A stretch of DNA of 12,523 nt from Dehalococcoidales bacterium (GTDB lineage: Bacteria; Chloroflexota; Dehalococcoidia; Dehalococcoidales; UBA2162): assembly GCA_020354275.1 (NCBI GenBank), contig CP070645.1, positions 1,678,565 to 1,691,087 of the forward strand, in the 5' to 3' direction. Positions within the stretch are counted from its first letter, which is position 1; the number at the start of each line of letters is the position of its first letter. The notes under the pieces are model-generated. The model saw only the letters and a program-made list of their open reading frames with translations, had not been told where the DNA came from and ran no database searches. This document shows positions 1 to 7,511 of this stretch, piece by piece. Made by a program: the position numbers and the translations under genes.

Positions 1-1
1 G

Positions 2-622
2 AGTGACCTTATTGAAGAAAGGACGGGGGTATCACCAGGTCAGACAGCCCCGTTCTTTAAATTGAATCCCAAGGTTGATGATATCCCAGAAAAATACGCC
101 GTGCGACAGAACGGCATCAGACTGATGAGAATGGGGAGGGTCAAAAAGGGTGGAGCCGGATGCTATTGTCCTGAGAATGCGCTACTAAAGGCTTTACTGA
201 CACATTTGCTTGTCGCCAGGAATGAGGTTGTTCTACTGGATATGGAAGCAGGGATTGAACACCTGGGACGGGGTACAGCCACAGTAGTGGATAAACTAAT
301 CGTAGTAATTGAGCCGGGCAGACGAAGCATTGAAACCGCTCTTAATATCAAGAATATGGCTACCGAGATTGGATTGGAAAACGTCGTCCTAGTGGGAAAC
401 AAAATCAGAAAACAATCAGATACCGATTTTCTGATATCTGCCCTACCAGACTTTCAATTCCTCGGTTTTATCCCCTATGACCAGGCAGTGGTAGATGCTG
501 ATTTGGCTAATCAGTCTCCACTTGATTCTAGTAAGGAGGTTATGGACGCAGTAAAAGAAATATATATGAAACTATTGGCTGAAGATGAAGCGAAAACAAC
601 ATTAGCGGATACTTCAAACTAA
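2..622 (+). CDS. cooC: CooC-type nickel-insertion ATPase, 5'-truncated by the window edge
   Basis: The reading frame is open from base 2, so the gene starts upstream of the window; the TTG at 62 lies inside the domain and is not taken as the start. About 206 residues are visible, ending at TAA 620-622. CooC proteins are MinD/ParA-like P-loop ATPases that dimerise around a metal through a Cys-X-Cys pair and deliver Ni to CO dehydrogenase (AcsF, a relative, serves acetyl-CoA synthase). The visible part has the CXC motif (GCYCPEN, Cys codons at 161 and 167), the Walker-B-like stretch VVLLDMEAGIEHLGRG, and the family's C-terminal half (VIEPGRRSIETA, then LGFIPYDQAVVDADL). The N-terminal GKGGxGKT loop cannot be seen. 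The gene is 19 bases ahead of fhs and is a paralogue of the complete CooC at 2497. Whether it serves CooS or AcsB cannot be told from sequence alone. Confidence 0.88.
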   Translation, partial: SDLIEERTGVSPGQTAPFFKLNPKVDDIPEKYAVRQNGIRLMRMGRVKKGGAGCYCPENALLKALLTHLLVARNEVVLLDMEAGIEHLGRGTATVVDKLIVVIEPGRRSIETALNIKNMATEIGLENVVLVGNKIRKQSDTDFLISALPDFQFLGFIPYDQAVVDADLANQSPLDSSKEVMDAVKEIYMKLLAEDEAKTTLADTSN

Positions 623-641
623 TGTAATTTAAGGAGGGTTT

Positions 642-2405
642 ATGGCTTACGACGCAACAAAGATGCAGGACTGGCAGATTGCCGAAGCAGCTGAGGAAAA
701 CATGCCTACTCCAGATGAGTGGCGCGAGAAGTTAGGTCTTGAGAAGGATGAGATCATTCCCTATGGGAAAACACCACGACTTGATTTTCTGAAGATTATC
801 GACCGTCTCAAGGACAAACCCGATGGTAAATACATTGAGGTTACTGCCATAACGCCAACCCCATTGGGCGAAGGCAAGAGTACAACCTCCTGCGGCCTTA
901 TCGAAGGTATGGGCAAACGAGGCTGGAATGTTGGCGGTTGTTTACGGCAACCATCAGGCGGTCCCACAATGAATATCAAGGGAACCGCTGCCGGTGGTGG
1001 TAACGCGTTGCTAATTCCTCTAACCGAATTTTCGATGGGCCTTACTGGTGATATCAACGACATTATGAATGCTCACAACCTGGCAATGGTGGCTCTTACG
1101 GCTAGGATGCAGCACGAACGCAACTATAGCGACAAACGCTTGGCTGATCTCACCCGCATGCGCCGACTTGATGTTGATCCCACCCGGATTGAAATGGGCT
1201 GGATTATGGATTTCTGTGCCCAGAGTCTGCGTAACATTGTTATCGGTCTGGGTGGCCGTATGGATGGTTTCACAATGCAATCGAAGTTCGGTATTGCTGT
1301 CAGCTCTGAGCTAATGGCTATGCTATCTATCGTCAGGGATCTGGCTGACCTCCGGGAAAGAATGGACCATATTACTGTGGCTTACGATAAGAGGGGTAGA
1401 CCGGTAACTACTGGTGACCTTGAAGTTGGCGGAGCTATGACTGCCTGGATGCGGAACACTATCAATCCTACCCTGTGTAGTACGGTAGAGTATCAGCCAT
1501 TAATGGTACACGCCGGGCCATTTGCCAATATAGCTGTCGGACAGTCATCCATTATTGGTGACCGTATCGGCCTGAAGATGTTTGACTACCATGTTACTGA
1601 GAGCGGGTTTGCCGCTGATATCGGTTTTGAGAAGTTCTGGAATGTGAAGTGCCGCTATAGTGGTCTCAAACCCCATGTTTCAGTACTAACCACTACCATT
1701 CGAGCGCTTAAGATGCATGGCGGCGGGCCAAGGGTAGTAGCTGGTATCCCACTGGATGATGCCTACACCAAGGAGAACCTGGAACTCCTGGAGAAGGGTT
1801 TACCCAATATGCTACACCTTATTGGTGTTATCCGGGAATCCGGCATCAATCCGGTAGTCTGCATTAATCGTTTCCACACCGACACTGATGCCGAGGTTGC
1901 CCTGGTAAGGAAAGCTGCCGAAGCGGCCGGTGCCCGTTGCGCTGAAAGTACTCACTGGGCCAACGGTGGAGACGGTGCTCTTGAACTAGCTGACGTTGTT
2001 AAGGAAGCCTGTGAAGAAGAGAATGAATTCAAGTTCCTCTATCCCAATGAAATGAAGTTGCGAGAGAGGGTAAACAAGATTGCTAAAGTAGTCTACGGGG
2101 CTGATGGCGTATCATGGTCACCTGACGCCGAGGACAAAGCCAAAAGATTCGAGTCAGATGACAAATATGACGAATACGCCACCATGATGGTGAAGACTCA
2201 CCTCAGTCTGACCCACGACCCGGCACTAAAAGGCGTACCCAAGGGATGGACTCTGCCCATACGTGATGTCCTGATTTACTCCGGGGCTAAATTCCTCTGT
2301 CCCTGTGCCGGCGATATCACACTAATGCCGGGAACAAGCTCTGACCCAGCCTTCAGAAGAATAGATGTTGATGTAAATACTGGCAAGGTTGAGGGAGTCT
2401 TCTAG
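642..2405 (+). CDS. fhs: Formate--tetrahydrofolate ligase (formyl-THF synthetase)
   Basis: This cytoplasmic enzyme makes 10-formyl-THF from formate, THF and ATP, the entry step of the methyl branch. It has 587 residues against about 557-560 for most bacterial forms. The start is ATG 642, with AAGGAGGG at 631-638. Visible landmarks are the ATP loop TPTPLGEGKSTT (residues 71-82, Lys79), the Arg of LRQPSGGP (Arg102, matching the formyl-phosphate Arg of the Moorella enzyme), the AAGGG loop, INRFHTDTD (Phe411) and HWANGGDG (Trp439), the last two matching the aromatic pair that stacks on the ligand. The sequence departs from the usual family in places: SMGLTGD has Gly133 where most members have His (NLHFTGD), and INRFHTDT has His for the usual Pro. 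It lies between two CooC genes and is followed by a strong hairpin. The assignment is secure; the divergence suggests a distinct subfamily. Confidence 0.97.
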   Translation: MAYDATKMQDWQIAEAAEENMPTPDEWREKLGLEKDEIIPYGKTPRLDFLKIIDRLKDKPDGKYIEVTAITPTPLGEGKSTTSCGLIEGMGKRGWNVGGCLRQPSGGPTMNIKGTAAGGGNALLIPLTEFSMGLTGDINDIMNAHNLAMVALTARMQHERNYSDKRLADLTRMRRLDVDPTRIEMGWIMDFCAQSLRNIVIGLGGRMDGFTMQSKFGIAVSSELMAMLSIVRDLADLRERMDHITVAYDKRGRPVTTGDLEVGGAMTAWMRNTINPTLCSTVEYQPLMVHAGPFANIAVGQSSIIGDRIGLKMFDYHVTESGFAADIGFEKFWNVKCRYSGLKPHVSVLTTTIRALKMHGGGPRVVAGIPLDDAYTKENLELLEKGLPNMLHLIGVIRESGINPVVCINRFHTDTDAEVALVRKAAEAAGARCAESTHWANGGDGALELADVVKEACEEENEFKFLYPNEMKLRERVNKIAKVVYGADGVSWSPDAEDKAKRFESDDKYDEYATMMVKTHLSLTHDPALKGVPKGWTLPIRDVLIYSGAKFLCPCAGDITLMPGTSSDPAFRRIDVDVNTGKVEGVF

Positions 2406-2427
2406 CATATATCTGTAAAATTGGTAA

Positions 2428-2469
2428 CAAAGGGCCTGGTTGTTATAAAATGGCTCACCAGGCCCTTTG
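2428..2469 (+). terminator. Perfect 13-bp hairpin after fhs, probable terminator or attenuator
   Basis: CAAAGGGCCTGGT (2428-2440) pairs perfectly with ACCAGGCCCTTTG (2457-2469) around a 16-base loop. It starts 22 bases after the fhs stop codon and ends 27 bases before the probable start of the second cooC. Only three T's close the 3' arm and no long U tract follows, so it is not a textbook intrinsic terminator. It could end fhs transcripts partially, protect the fhs mRNA 3' end, or lower expression of the downstream cooC. The hairpin itself is read directly from the sequence; its role is inferred. Confidence 0.65.
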
Positions 2470-2484
2470 ATAACCAGTCAAATC

Positions 2485-2489
2485 GGGAG
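2485..2489 (+). promoter_or_regulatory. Ribosome binding site fixing a TTG start for the second cooC
   Basis: GGGAG at 2485-2489 sits 7 bases before TTG 2497. This supports TTG 2497 over the in-frame TTG at 2467. The earlier TTG lies in the 3' arm of the hairpin, has no Shine-Dalgarno of its own, and would add ten residues ahead of a core that normally begins a few residues before the P-loop. Confidence 0.6.
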
Positions 2490-2496
2490 TAATTGT

Positions 2497-3258
2497 TTGA
2501 CTTTTAGTATTGCTGTTGCTGGAAAAGGTGGTACTGGCAAAACATCGGTAGCCAGCCTCATTATCCGTTATCTACAAAACAAAGGGTTACTCCCAATTCT
2601 TGCGGTTGATGCTGACCCTAATGCTAACCTTGCCGAAAGCCTCGGACTTGAAGTCAGGCAAACGGTCGGCCGCATACTGAATGATTTTCAAGGAGAAAAG
2701 CTAAGTATACCGCCAGGGATGACTAAAGAGGCTTATCTAGACTACCAACTGAATGGGGCTGTTACTGAGAGTAAAGGCCTTGACCTGATAACAATGGGCA
2801 GAGGTGAGGGGCCAGAATGCTATTGTTATCCCAACGTGATTGTCAGAAAAATTATTGATGAACTAGCCCACAACTATGCCTATGTAGTCATGGATAATGA
2901 AGCAGGGATGGAACACTTAAGCCGCAGAACCACTCAGAACATTGATGAGTTGATACTTGTTTCAGACCATTCAGTTAAAGGTGTGCGTGCCGTTGCCCAC
3001 ATAAAGGAGCTGGTATCTGAGCTAAAACTGGATGTTAAAAGACAGTCAGTAATAATCAATCTAACTACCAATGGGATAGACCCGCTTATCGCTAAAGAGC
3101 TGGATAGACTAGAGATTGTACCTTCAGCCACTATTCCGATAGACGAGGAAGTCCGCCGCTGTGACCTTGAGCTCAAACCACTTCTGGGATTGCCGGATAC
3201 CTCCAAAGCAGTGGTGGCCGTTAACTGTTTGATGGATGGATTACTAAATAGAGAATGA
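2497..3258 (+). CDS. cooC: CooC-type nickel-insertion ATPase, complete
   Basis: This gene encodes a complete 253-residue ATPase of the MinD/CooC family, which uses ATP-driven dimerisation to hand nickel to CO dehydrogenase or, for the AcsF branch, to acetyl-CoA synthase. With the TTG start at 2497 the deviant Walker A loop GKGGTGKTS spans residues 9-17, followed by the switch ILAVDADPNANLAESLG. The CXC metal-binding pair is Cys108 and Cys110 (ECYCYPN), close to Cys112/Cys114 of Carboxydothermus CooC1. Next come VVMDNEAGMEHLSRR and a C-terminal SATIPIDEEVRRCDLE segment. It is separated from fhs by the 2428-2469 hairpin and from folD by 104 bases. It shares its architecture with the partial CooC at the left edge but is clearly not a recent duplicate (for example NEAGMEHLSRR against MEAGIEHLGRG), so the two may serve different nickel enzymes. 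Confidence 0.93.
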   Translation: MTFSIAVAGKGGTGKTSVASLIIRYLQNKGLLPILAVDADPNANLAESLGLEVRQTVGRILNDFQGEKLSIPPGMTKEAYLDYQLNGAVTESKGLDLITMGRGEGPECYCYPNVIVRKIIDELAHNYAYVVMDNEAGMEHLSRRTTQNIDELILVSDHSVKGVRAVAHIKELVSELKLDVKRQSVIINLTTNGIDPLIAKELDRLEIVPSATIPIDEEVRRCDLELKPLLGLPDTSKAVVAVNCLMDGLLNRE

Positions 3259-3362
3259 ACGCCGGGTACTTACCAGACATGATAAAGCGATAGTGTTAGT
3301 TGATTGCTATACAGTTGAGGTTCATGGTGAAAATTGAATACAATAAAAGGGGGATTAAATAA

Positions 3363-4250
3363 ATGACGGCTCAGATTATTAACGGGAATGATGTTGCCAA
3401 GGAAATCAGGGCAGAACTGAAGAAAGAAATTGCCGAGTTGAAAGAAAAACACAATCTTGTACCGGGATTGGTTACTGTCCTGGTAGGTGCTGATCCAGCC
3501 TCTCAGGTATATGTAGGACAAAAAGAAAGGACGTCTGAAAATCTGGGAATATATTCCGAGCGGTATGATCTGGAGGAAAACACCTCTCAGGAAGAGCTTC
3601 TCAAATTAATTGACAAGTTAAACAAAGACCCCAAGATACACGGCATCCTGGTTCAGTTACCTTTACCCAAACACCTGAATGAAGAAGAAGTGCTCTATGC
3701 TATTGACCCTAAAAAAGATGTCGATGGTTTCCACCCGGTGAATGTCGGTAAACTAATGATTGGTGAGCCTGACTACCTACCCTGCACACCACATGGGATT
3801 CAGCAGTTGTTGATGAGGACAGGGGTTGAGACCAAGGGGGCAGAAGTTGTGGTGGTTGGCAGGAGCAATATTGTAGGCAAACCGATAGCTAATATTATGC
3901 TCCAGAAGAAAGAGGGAGCTAACGCTACGGTTACCATATGCCATACGGCAACCAAAGACATGGCCTTCCACACAAAACGAGCTGATATCTTAATCGTCGC
4001 GGCCGGGAAAGCCAAAGCAATAACGGCGGATATGGTCAAGGAAGGGGTAGTTGTTATTGATGTCGGCGTAAACCAGATCGGGACGACAGCAGACGGCAAG
4101 AGGATTTTATCCGGTGACGTTGATTACGACGCCGTTAAGGAGAAGGCAAAAGCGATTACACCGGTGCCTGGTGGTGTTGGCCCTATGACAATCACCATGT
4201 TAATGATGAATACGGTAAGAGCGGCAAAGGTGGCTGCCGGGTTGACTTAG
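3363..4250 (+). CDS. folD: Bifunctional methylene-THF dehydrogenase / methenyl-THF cyclohydrolase
   Basis: FolD interconverts 10-formyl-, 5,10-methenyl- and 5,10-methylene-THF with NAD(P), the two steps after Fhs in the methyl branch. The 295-residue length is normal. The catalytic residues fall at the same numbers as in E. coli FolD: Tyr50 and Lys54 in YVGQK, Gln98 in VQLPLP, and Asp121 in KDVDGFHP. The Rossmann loop is VVGRSNIVGKP (about residues 164-174), followed by ICHTAT, ADILIVAAG, VVIDVGVNQ and the C-terminal TPVPGGVGPMT. ATG 3363 is preceded by AGGGGGA at 3348-3354. This is the first gene of the tight run folD-small protein-acsD-cooS-acsB. The Arg in GRSN is common in NADP-using FolD proteins, but the cofactor is not settled by sequence. 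Confidence 0.97.
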   Translation: MTAQIINGNDVAKEIRAELKKEIAELKEKHNLVPGLVTVLVGADPASQVYVGQKERTSENLGIYSERYDLEENTSQEELLKLIDKLNKDPKIHGILVQLPLPKHLNEEEVLYAIDPKKDVDGFHPVNVGKLMIGEPDYLPCTPHGIQQLLMRTGVETKGAEVVVVGRSNIVGKPIANIMLQKKEGANATVTICHTATKDMAFHTKRADILIVAAGKAKAITADMVKEGVVVIDVGVNQIGTTADGKRILSGDVDYDAVKEKAKAITPVPGGVGPMTITMLMMNTVRAAKVAAGLT

Positions 4251-4285
4251 AAGCTTTTCACAATATATCTACTGGTTGATTGACT

Positions 4286-4293
4286 AAAGGAGG
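4286..4293 (+). promoter_or_regulatory. Strong Shine-Dalgarno of the 72-residue small protein
   Basis: AAAGGAGG lies 7 bases before ATG 4301. It decides the start, since an in-frame TTG at 4280 would place this element inside the coding region. Such a strong site is good evidence that the short gene downstream is really translated. Confidence 0.75.
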
Positions 4294-4300
4294 CAAGTGC

Positions 4301-4519
4301 ATGGAATATAAGGTCGAGAAAAAGAGCGCTCCGGGTAGGGATGAGGTTGAAGTACTGGGGGAAACTTTTGAAGAAGGGAAGCCAGAGGACATCGAGTTGG
4401 GAAAATGGCGGTATAAATTAGATACCCGAGAAGAGAAACTCAAATACCTGGAAAATGGTGAGAGGTACTGGTACGGTAAAGAATGGTATGGAAGTGAAAA
4501 ACGGAAGAATCCAGCCTAG
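4301..4519 (+). CDS. Uncharacterised 72-residue charged, aromatic-rich protein between folD and acsD
   Basis: I do not recognise this protein. It has 72 residues, with 18 acidic (15 Glu, 3 Asp), 16 basic (11 Lys, 5 Arg) and 10 aromatic side chains (6 Tyr, 3 Trp, 1 Phe). There is no Cys or His, so it is unlikely to bind an Fe-S cluster or nickel itself. There is no signal peptide or membrane segment, so it should be cytoplasmic. A short tandem motif, WYG-KE-WYG (residues 57-64), lies near the C-terminus after a likely helix (TREEKLKYLENGE, about 42-54). It has a strong ribosome binding site, stands 50 bases after folD and ends 14 bases before acsD, so it should be co-transcribed with them. From position alone it may be an accessory or docking subunit of the CODH/ACS-corrinoid protein assembly; that is inference. 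The gene itself is well supported, the function is unknown. Confidence 0.82.
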   Translation: MEYKVEKKSAPGRDEVEVLGETFEEGKPEDIELGKWRYKLDTREEKLKYLENGERYWYGKEWYGSEKRKNPA

Positions 4520-4533
4520 AAAGGGGTGCGATA

Positions 4534-5478
4534 ATGACATTTGAAATACCAAAAACGGCGTATAGCGGGAAAATAAGGGAAATCAGTCTCGGCAAAGGGG
4601 ACAAAGCAGTAGCCGTTGGGGGAGAAACCTCTTACCCCTTTTATCTGTTTGAAGGCGAGATGCCCAATAAACCACGGATAGCCATGGAAGTCTGGGACTG
4701 TCCACCGGAGGATTGGGCTGAGGCAGCTCTAGAACCCTTCAAAGGGGTGACTGATGACCCGGTTGCCTGGGCTAAGAAATGTGTAGACGATTATGGAGCC
4801 GAAATCATTGCCCTGGAACTGATTAGTATTGACCCTAACGGGCTTGACCGCGGTGTTGACGAGGCTGCCGGTGTTATCAAGAAGGTTGCTGATGCTGTTG
4901 ATGTTCCCTTAATCCTTTGGGGAACATCCAATCACGATAAAGATACCGAGGTACTCAGGGCCGTAAGTGAGCTCTGTCAAGGTAAGAATTTGATTATCGT
5001 ACCGGTAGAAGAGGGAGACCACAAAAGAATTGGTGCTGCGGCTCTGGCTTATCACCATACGGTGATTTCTTCAACCCCGATAGACATCAATCTAGCCAAA
5101 CAGCTCAATATTCTGCTTGGTAATCTCGGTGTACCCGATGACCTGTTGGTAATGGACCCAACCGTTAGCGGTATAGGTTATGGCATTGAATACTGTTATT
5201 CGGTAATGGAAAGAATGAGAATGGCCGGCCTGACCCAGCAGGATGAAAAACTTCAGTTCCCCATCATTTGTAATGTCTCCAAAGAAGTATGGAAGACCAA
5301 AGAAGTCCATCTACCGGATGATGAGCTCAATATGGGTGATGCTAAAAAACGGGGCATTCTAATGGAGGCGATGTCGGCCATGGTTCTGGCTCTGGCTGGT
5401 GCCGATGTTCTAATTATGAGACACCCGGAAGCAATAAAGCTAATTCGCGAAATGATAGCTGAGCTAACAGCTTCTTAG
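4534..5478 (+). CDS. acsD: Corrinoid iron-sulfur protein small subunit (acetyl-CoA decarbonylase/synthase delta)
   Basis: This is the small subunit of the heterodimeric corrinoid iron-sulfur protein that carries the methyl group from AcsE to acetyl-CoA synthase. It is a TIM-barrel protein that pairs with AcsC and helps enclose the cobalamin. The 314-residue length fits the family (about 310-325 in acetogens). Recognisable segments are GGETSYPFYLFEGEMPNKP (about residues 29-47), AMEVWDCPPEDW, the strand-rich GAEIIALELISIDPNG, the VPLILWGTSNHDKD turn, LLVMDPTVSGIGYGIEY and the C-terminal ADVLIMRHPEAIKLI. ATG 4534 is preceded by AAAGGGG, and cooS follows 27 bases after the stop. The partner acsC lies about 4.4 kb downstream beyond cooS and acsB, so the two subunits are encoded apart. 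No cysteine cluster is expected in this subunit and none is seen. Confidence 0.96.
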   Translation: MTFEIPKTAYSGKIREISLGKGDKAVAVGGETSYPFYLFEGEMPNKPRIAMEVWDCPPEDWAEAALEPFKGVTDDPVAWAKKCVDDYGAEIIALELISIDPNGLDRGVDEAAGVIKKVADAVDVPLILWGTSNHDKDTEVLRAVSELCQGKNLIIVPVEEGDHKRIGAAALAYHHTVISSTPIDINLAKQLNILLGNLGVPDDLLVMDPTVSGIGYGIEYCYSVMERMRMAGLTQQDEKLQFPIICNVSKEVWKTKEVHLPDDELNMGDAKKRGILMEAMSAMVLALAGADVLIMRHPEAIKLIREMIAELTAS

Positions 5479-5505
5479 AATATTTATAGTTGGGAGGTTT
5501 GCAGG

Positions 5506-7473
5506 ATGGCAGACAAAAAAGCAAAGAGCATTGATCAAGCTACTATTGAATTGATCGAGAAAGCAGCCAAAGATAATTGTAATATTGCTTTTGACAGGGC
5601 GGATGAAATGAAGCCATGTCCGATAGGCTCTGTCGGCAGTTGCTGCAAGAACTGCGGAATGGGACCCTGCCGGGTACCATTACCCAGAGGTAAAGAGGAA
5701 ACACCGGAAGAACAAATGAAGAGAAGGGGCATCTGCGGAGCTACCGCTGAAACGATATCAGCCCGTAACTTTGTCCGCATGATAGCCGGTGGATCGGCTG
5801 CCCACTCGGACCACGGAAGAGGAGTTGCAGAACTCTTCCTAGCAGTGGCTAAGGGAGAAGCCTCAGGTTACGAAATAAAAGACGAGCAGAAGCTTCTACA
5901 GCTGGCCCTTGAGTGGGGTATTGAAATAGGCGACCGCAGCAACAATGAAATCGCCATTGATATTGGAGAGAAAGCCCTGGCTGAATTCGGTAAGCAAGAA
6001 GGTGAACTCTTGTTTATCAGCAGGGCCCCACTGAAACGGCAGGAAATATGGCGCCGTGAAGGTGTTGTACCCCGTGGTATTGATAGAGAAGTAGTCGAAA
6101 TAATGCACCGTACCCATATGGGTGTGGACCAAGACTATGATAACCTACTTAAACAGGGTACTAGAGCAGCTCTGGCAGATGGTTGGGGTGGCAGTATGAT
6201 TGCTACTGAACTTCAAGACATCCTATTCGGCACCCCATCCCCGCTTCTAAGCCAGGTAAATCTCGGAGTGCTTAAGAAAGATGAGGTAAATATCATCATC
6301 CATGGTCATGAGCCGCTACTTTCAGAAATGATTGTAGCCGCGGCTCAGGACCCTCAAATGCTAGAGATGGCCAAATCGAAGGGTGCTAAAGGTATCAACC
6401 TGGCTGGAATATGCTGTACTGCTAATGAAATTCTAATGCGTCACGGTGTGCCCCTGGCCGGCAACTTCTTGCAGCAGGAACTTGCCCTGGTCACCGGGGC
6501 AGTAGATGCCATGGTTGTGGACGTACAGTGCATCTTCGAATCGCTACCAGAAGTTGCCCAGTGCTACCACACCAAGATTGTTACTACATCTTACAAAGCC
6601 AAAATGAAAGGGGCTACACATATCGAGTTTGAAGAACACGATGCCCTTACATCGGCTAAAGAAATAGTTAAACTTGCCATTGAGAATTTCCCCAACAGGG
6701 GGAGCAACATCCATATTCCGGAAGAAAAAACTGACCTGATTGCCGGGTTTAGTCATGAAACCATTAACTACCTTCTTGGTGGATTATTCCGGGCTTCTTA
6801 CCGGCCGTTAAACGAAAATATTATCAATGGCCGCATTAGAGGGGTAGCTGGCGTGGTCGGCTGCAATAATCCGCGTGCCATGCATGATGAAGCCCATGTG
6901 GCTATGGTTAAGGAACTGATCAAGAACGATGTTCTGGTGCTTCAGACGGGTTGTAGCGCTATGGCTACTGCTAAAGCCGGCCTTCTAGTACCGGAGGCAG
7001 CAGCCCAGTACGCCGGTGCAGGCCTGGCCGAAGTATGCGAAACGGTTGGTATCCCGCCGGTACTGCATATGGGTGCCTGTGTTGATAACAGCCGTATCCT
7101 GATCGCGGCCACAGCTGCCGTCAAAGATGGTGGATTGGGAGATGACATCAGTGACCTACCGGTAGCTGGCGCTGCCCCTGAGTGGATGAGTGAAAAAGCT
7201 ATCGCCATCGGTCAATACTTTGTCACTTCTGGTGTATTCACGGTATTCGGAGTAACCTGGCCGACAACCGGTAGTAAAGAAGTCACCGACTTTCTATTCG
7301 AAGGAATCGAAGAGAAGTATGGCGGCAAGTGGGCCTTTGAACAAGACCCGATAAAAGCGGCTCGCCTGATGATTGAGCATATTGATAAAAAACGTGCTGC
7401 TCTGGGCATTGACAAGGCGAGAGAAAGGGTACTCTACGACATGGCAATGCGGCGAGAGCTGGACGAGGTGTAG
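5506..7473 (+). CDS. cooS: Anaerobic Ni-Fe carbon monoxide dehydrogenase catalytic subunit
   Basis: This subunit reversibly reduces CO2 to CO at a Ni-Fe-S C-cluster; CO then travels to acetyl-CoA synthase. The 655-residue length is close to Moorella AcsA (674). All cluster ligands can be located. D-cluster: Cys38 and Cys46. B-cluster: Cys47, Cys50, Cys55 and Cys77. C-cluster: the HGH motif at 266-268, Cys303/304 in GICCTANE, Cys342 in DVQC, Cys453 in VGCNN, Cys483 in TGCSA and Cys525 in GACVDNSR. The conserved active-site Lys is Lys564 in MSEKA. These track the Carboxydothermus numbering (261, 295, 333, 446, 476, 526, 563) closely. With acsB 38 bases downstream, this is the acetyl-CoA-synthase-coupled type (AcsA), not an energy-conserving CODH with a hydrogenase. 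Nickel loading probably depends on one of the CooC proteins in the window. Confidence 0.98.
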   Translation: MADKKAKSIDQATIELIEKAAKDNCNIAFDRADEMKPCPIGSVGSCCKNCGMGPCRVPLPRGKEETPEEQMKRRGICGATAETISARNFVRMIAGGSAAHSDHGRGVAELFLAVAKGEASGYEIKDEQKLLQLALEWGIEIGDRSNNEIAIDIGEKALAEFGKQEGELLFISRAPLKRQEIWRREGVVPRGIDREVVEIMHRTHMGVDQDYDNLLKQGTRAALADGWGGSMIATELQDILFGTPSPLLSQVNLGVLKKDEVNIIIHGHEPLLSEMIVAAAQDPQMLEMAKSKGAKGINLAGICCTANEILMRHGVPLAGNFLQQELALVTGAVDAMVVDVQCIFESLPEVAQCYHTKIVTTSYKAKMKGATHIEFEEHDALTSAKEIVKLAIENFPNRGSNIHIPEEKTDLIAGFSHETINYLLGGLFRASYRPLNENIINGRIRGVAGVVGCNNPRAMHDEAHVAMVKELIKNDVLVLQTGCSAMATAKAGLLVPEAAAQYAGAGLAEVCETVGIPPVLHMGACVDNSRILIAATAAVKDGGLGDDISDLPVAGAAPEWMSEKAIAIGQYFVTSGVFTVFGVTWPTTGSKEVTDFLFEGIEEKYGGKWAFEQDPIKAARLMIEHIDKKRAALGIDKARERVLYDMAMRRELDEV

Positions 7474-7511
7474 AAAAAGTATTGCTAATAATTTAACGGA
7501 GGGCTGTAAAT

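Noticed and set aside
62..64. TTG at 62 as the start of the first CooC
   Set aside because: The frame is open to base 2 with family-like residues upstream, and a start here would remove the P-loop that CooC needs. The gene is cut by the window edge.
1069..1314. 81-codon + strand frame inside fhs
   Set aside because: It is out of frame with fhs, which is continuous and conserved here. The Trp/Leu/Cys-rich translation is typical of a shadow frame.
2467..2496. TTG 2467 as the start of the second cooC
   Set aside because: It lies in the 3' arm of the hairpin and has no ribosome binding site. TTG 2497 has GGGAG 7 bases upstream and gives the usual short lead into the P-loop.
3315..3344. Possible promoter TTGAGG-18-TACAAT ahead of folD
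   Set aside because: The predicted transcription start would fall inside the folD Shine-Dalgarno, and the -35 match is poor. It is too weak to list as a feature.
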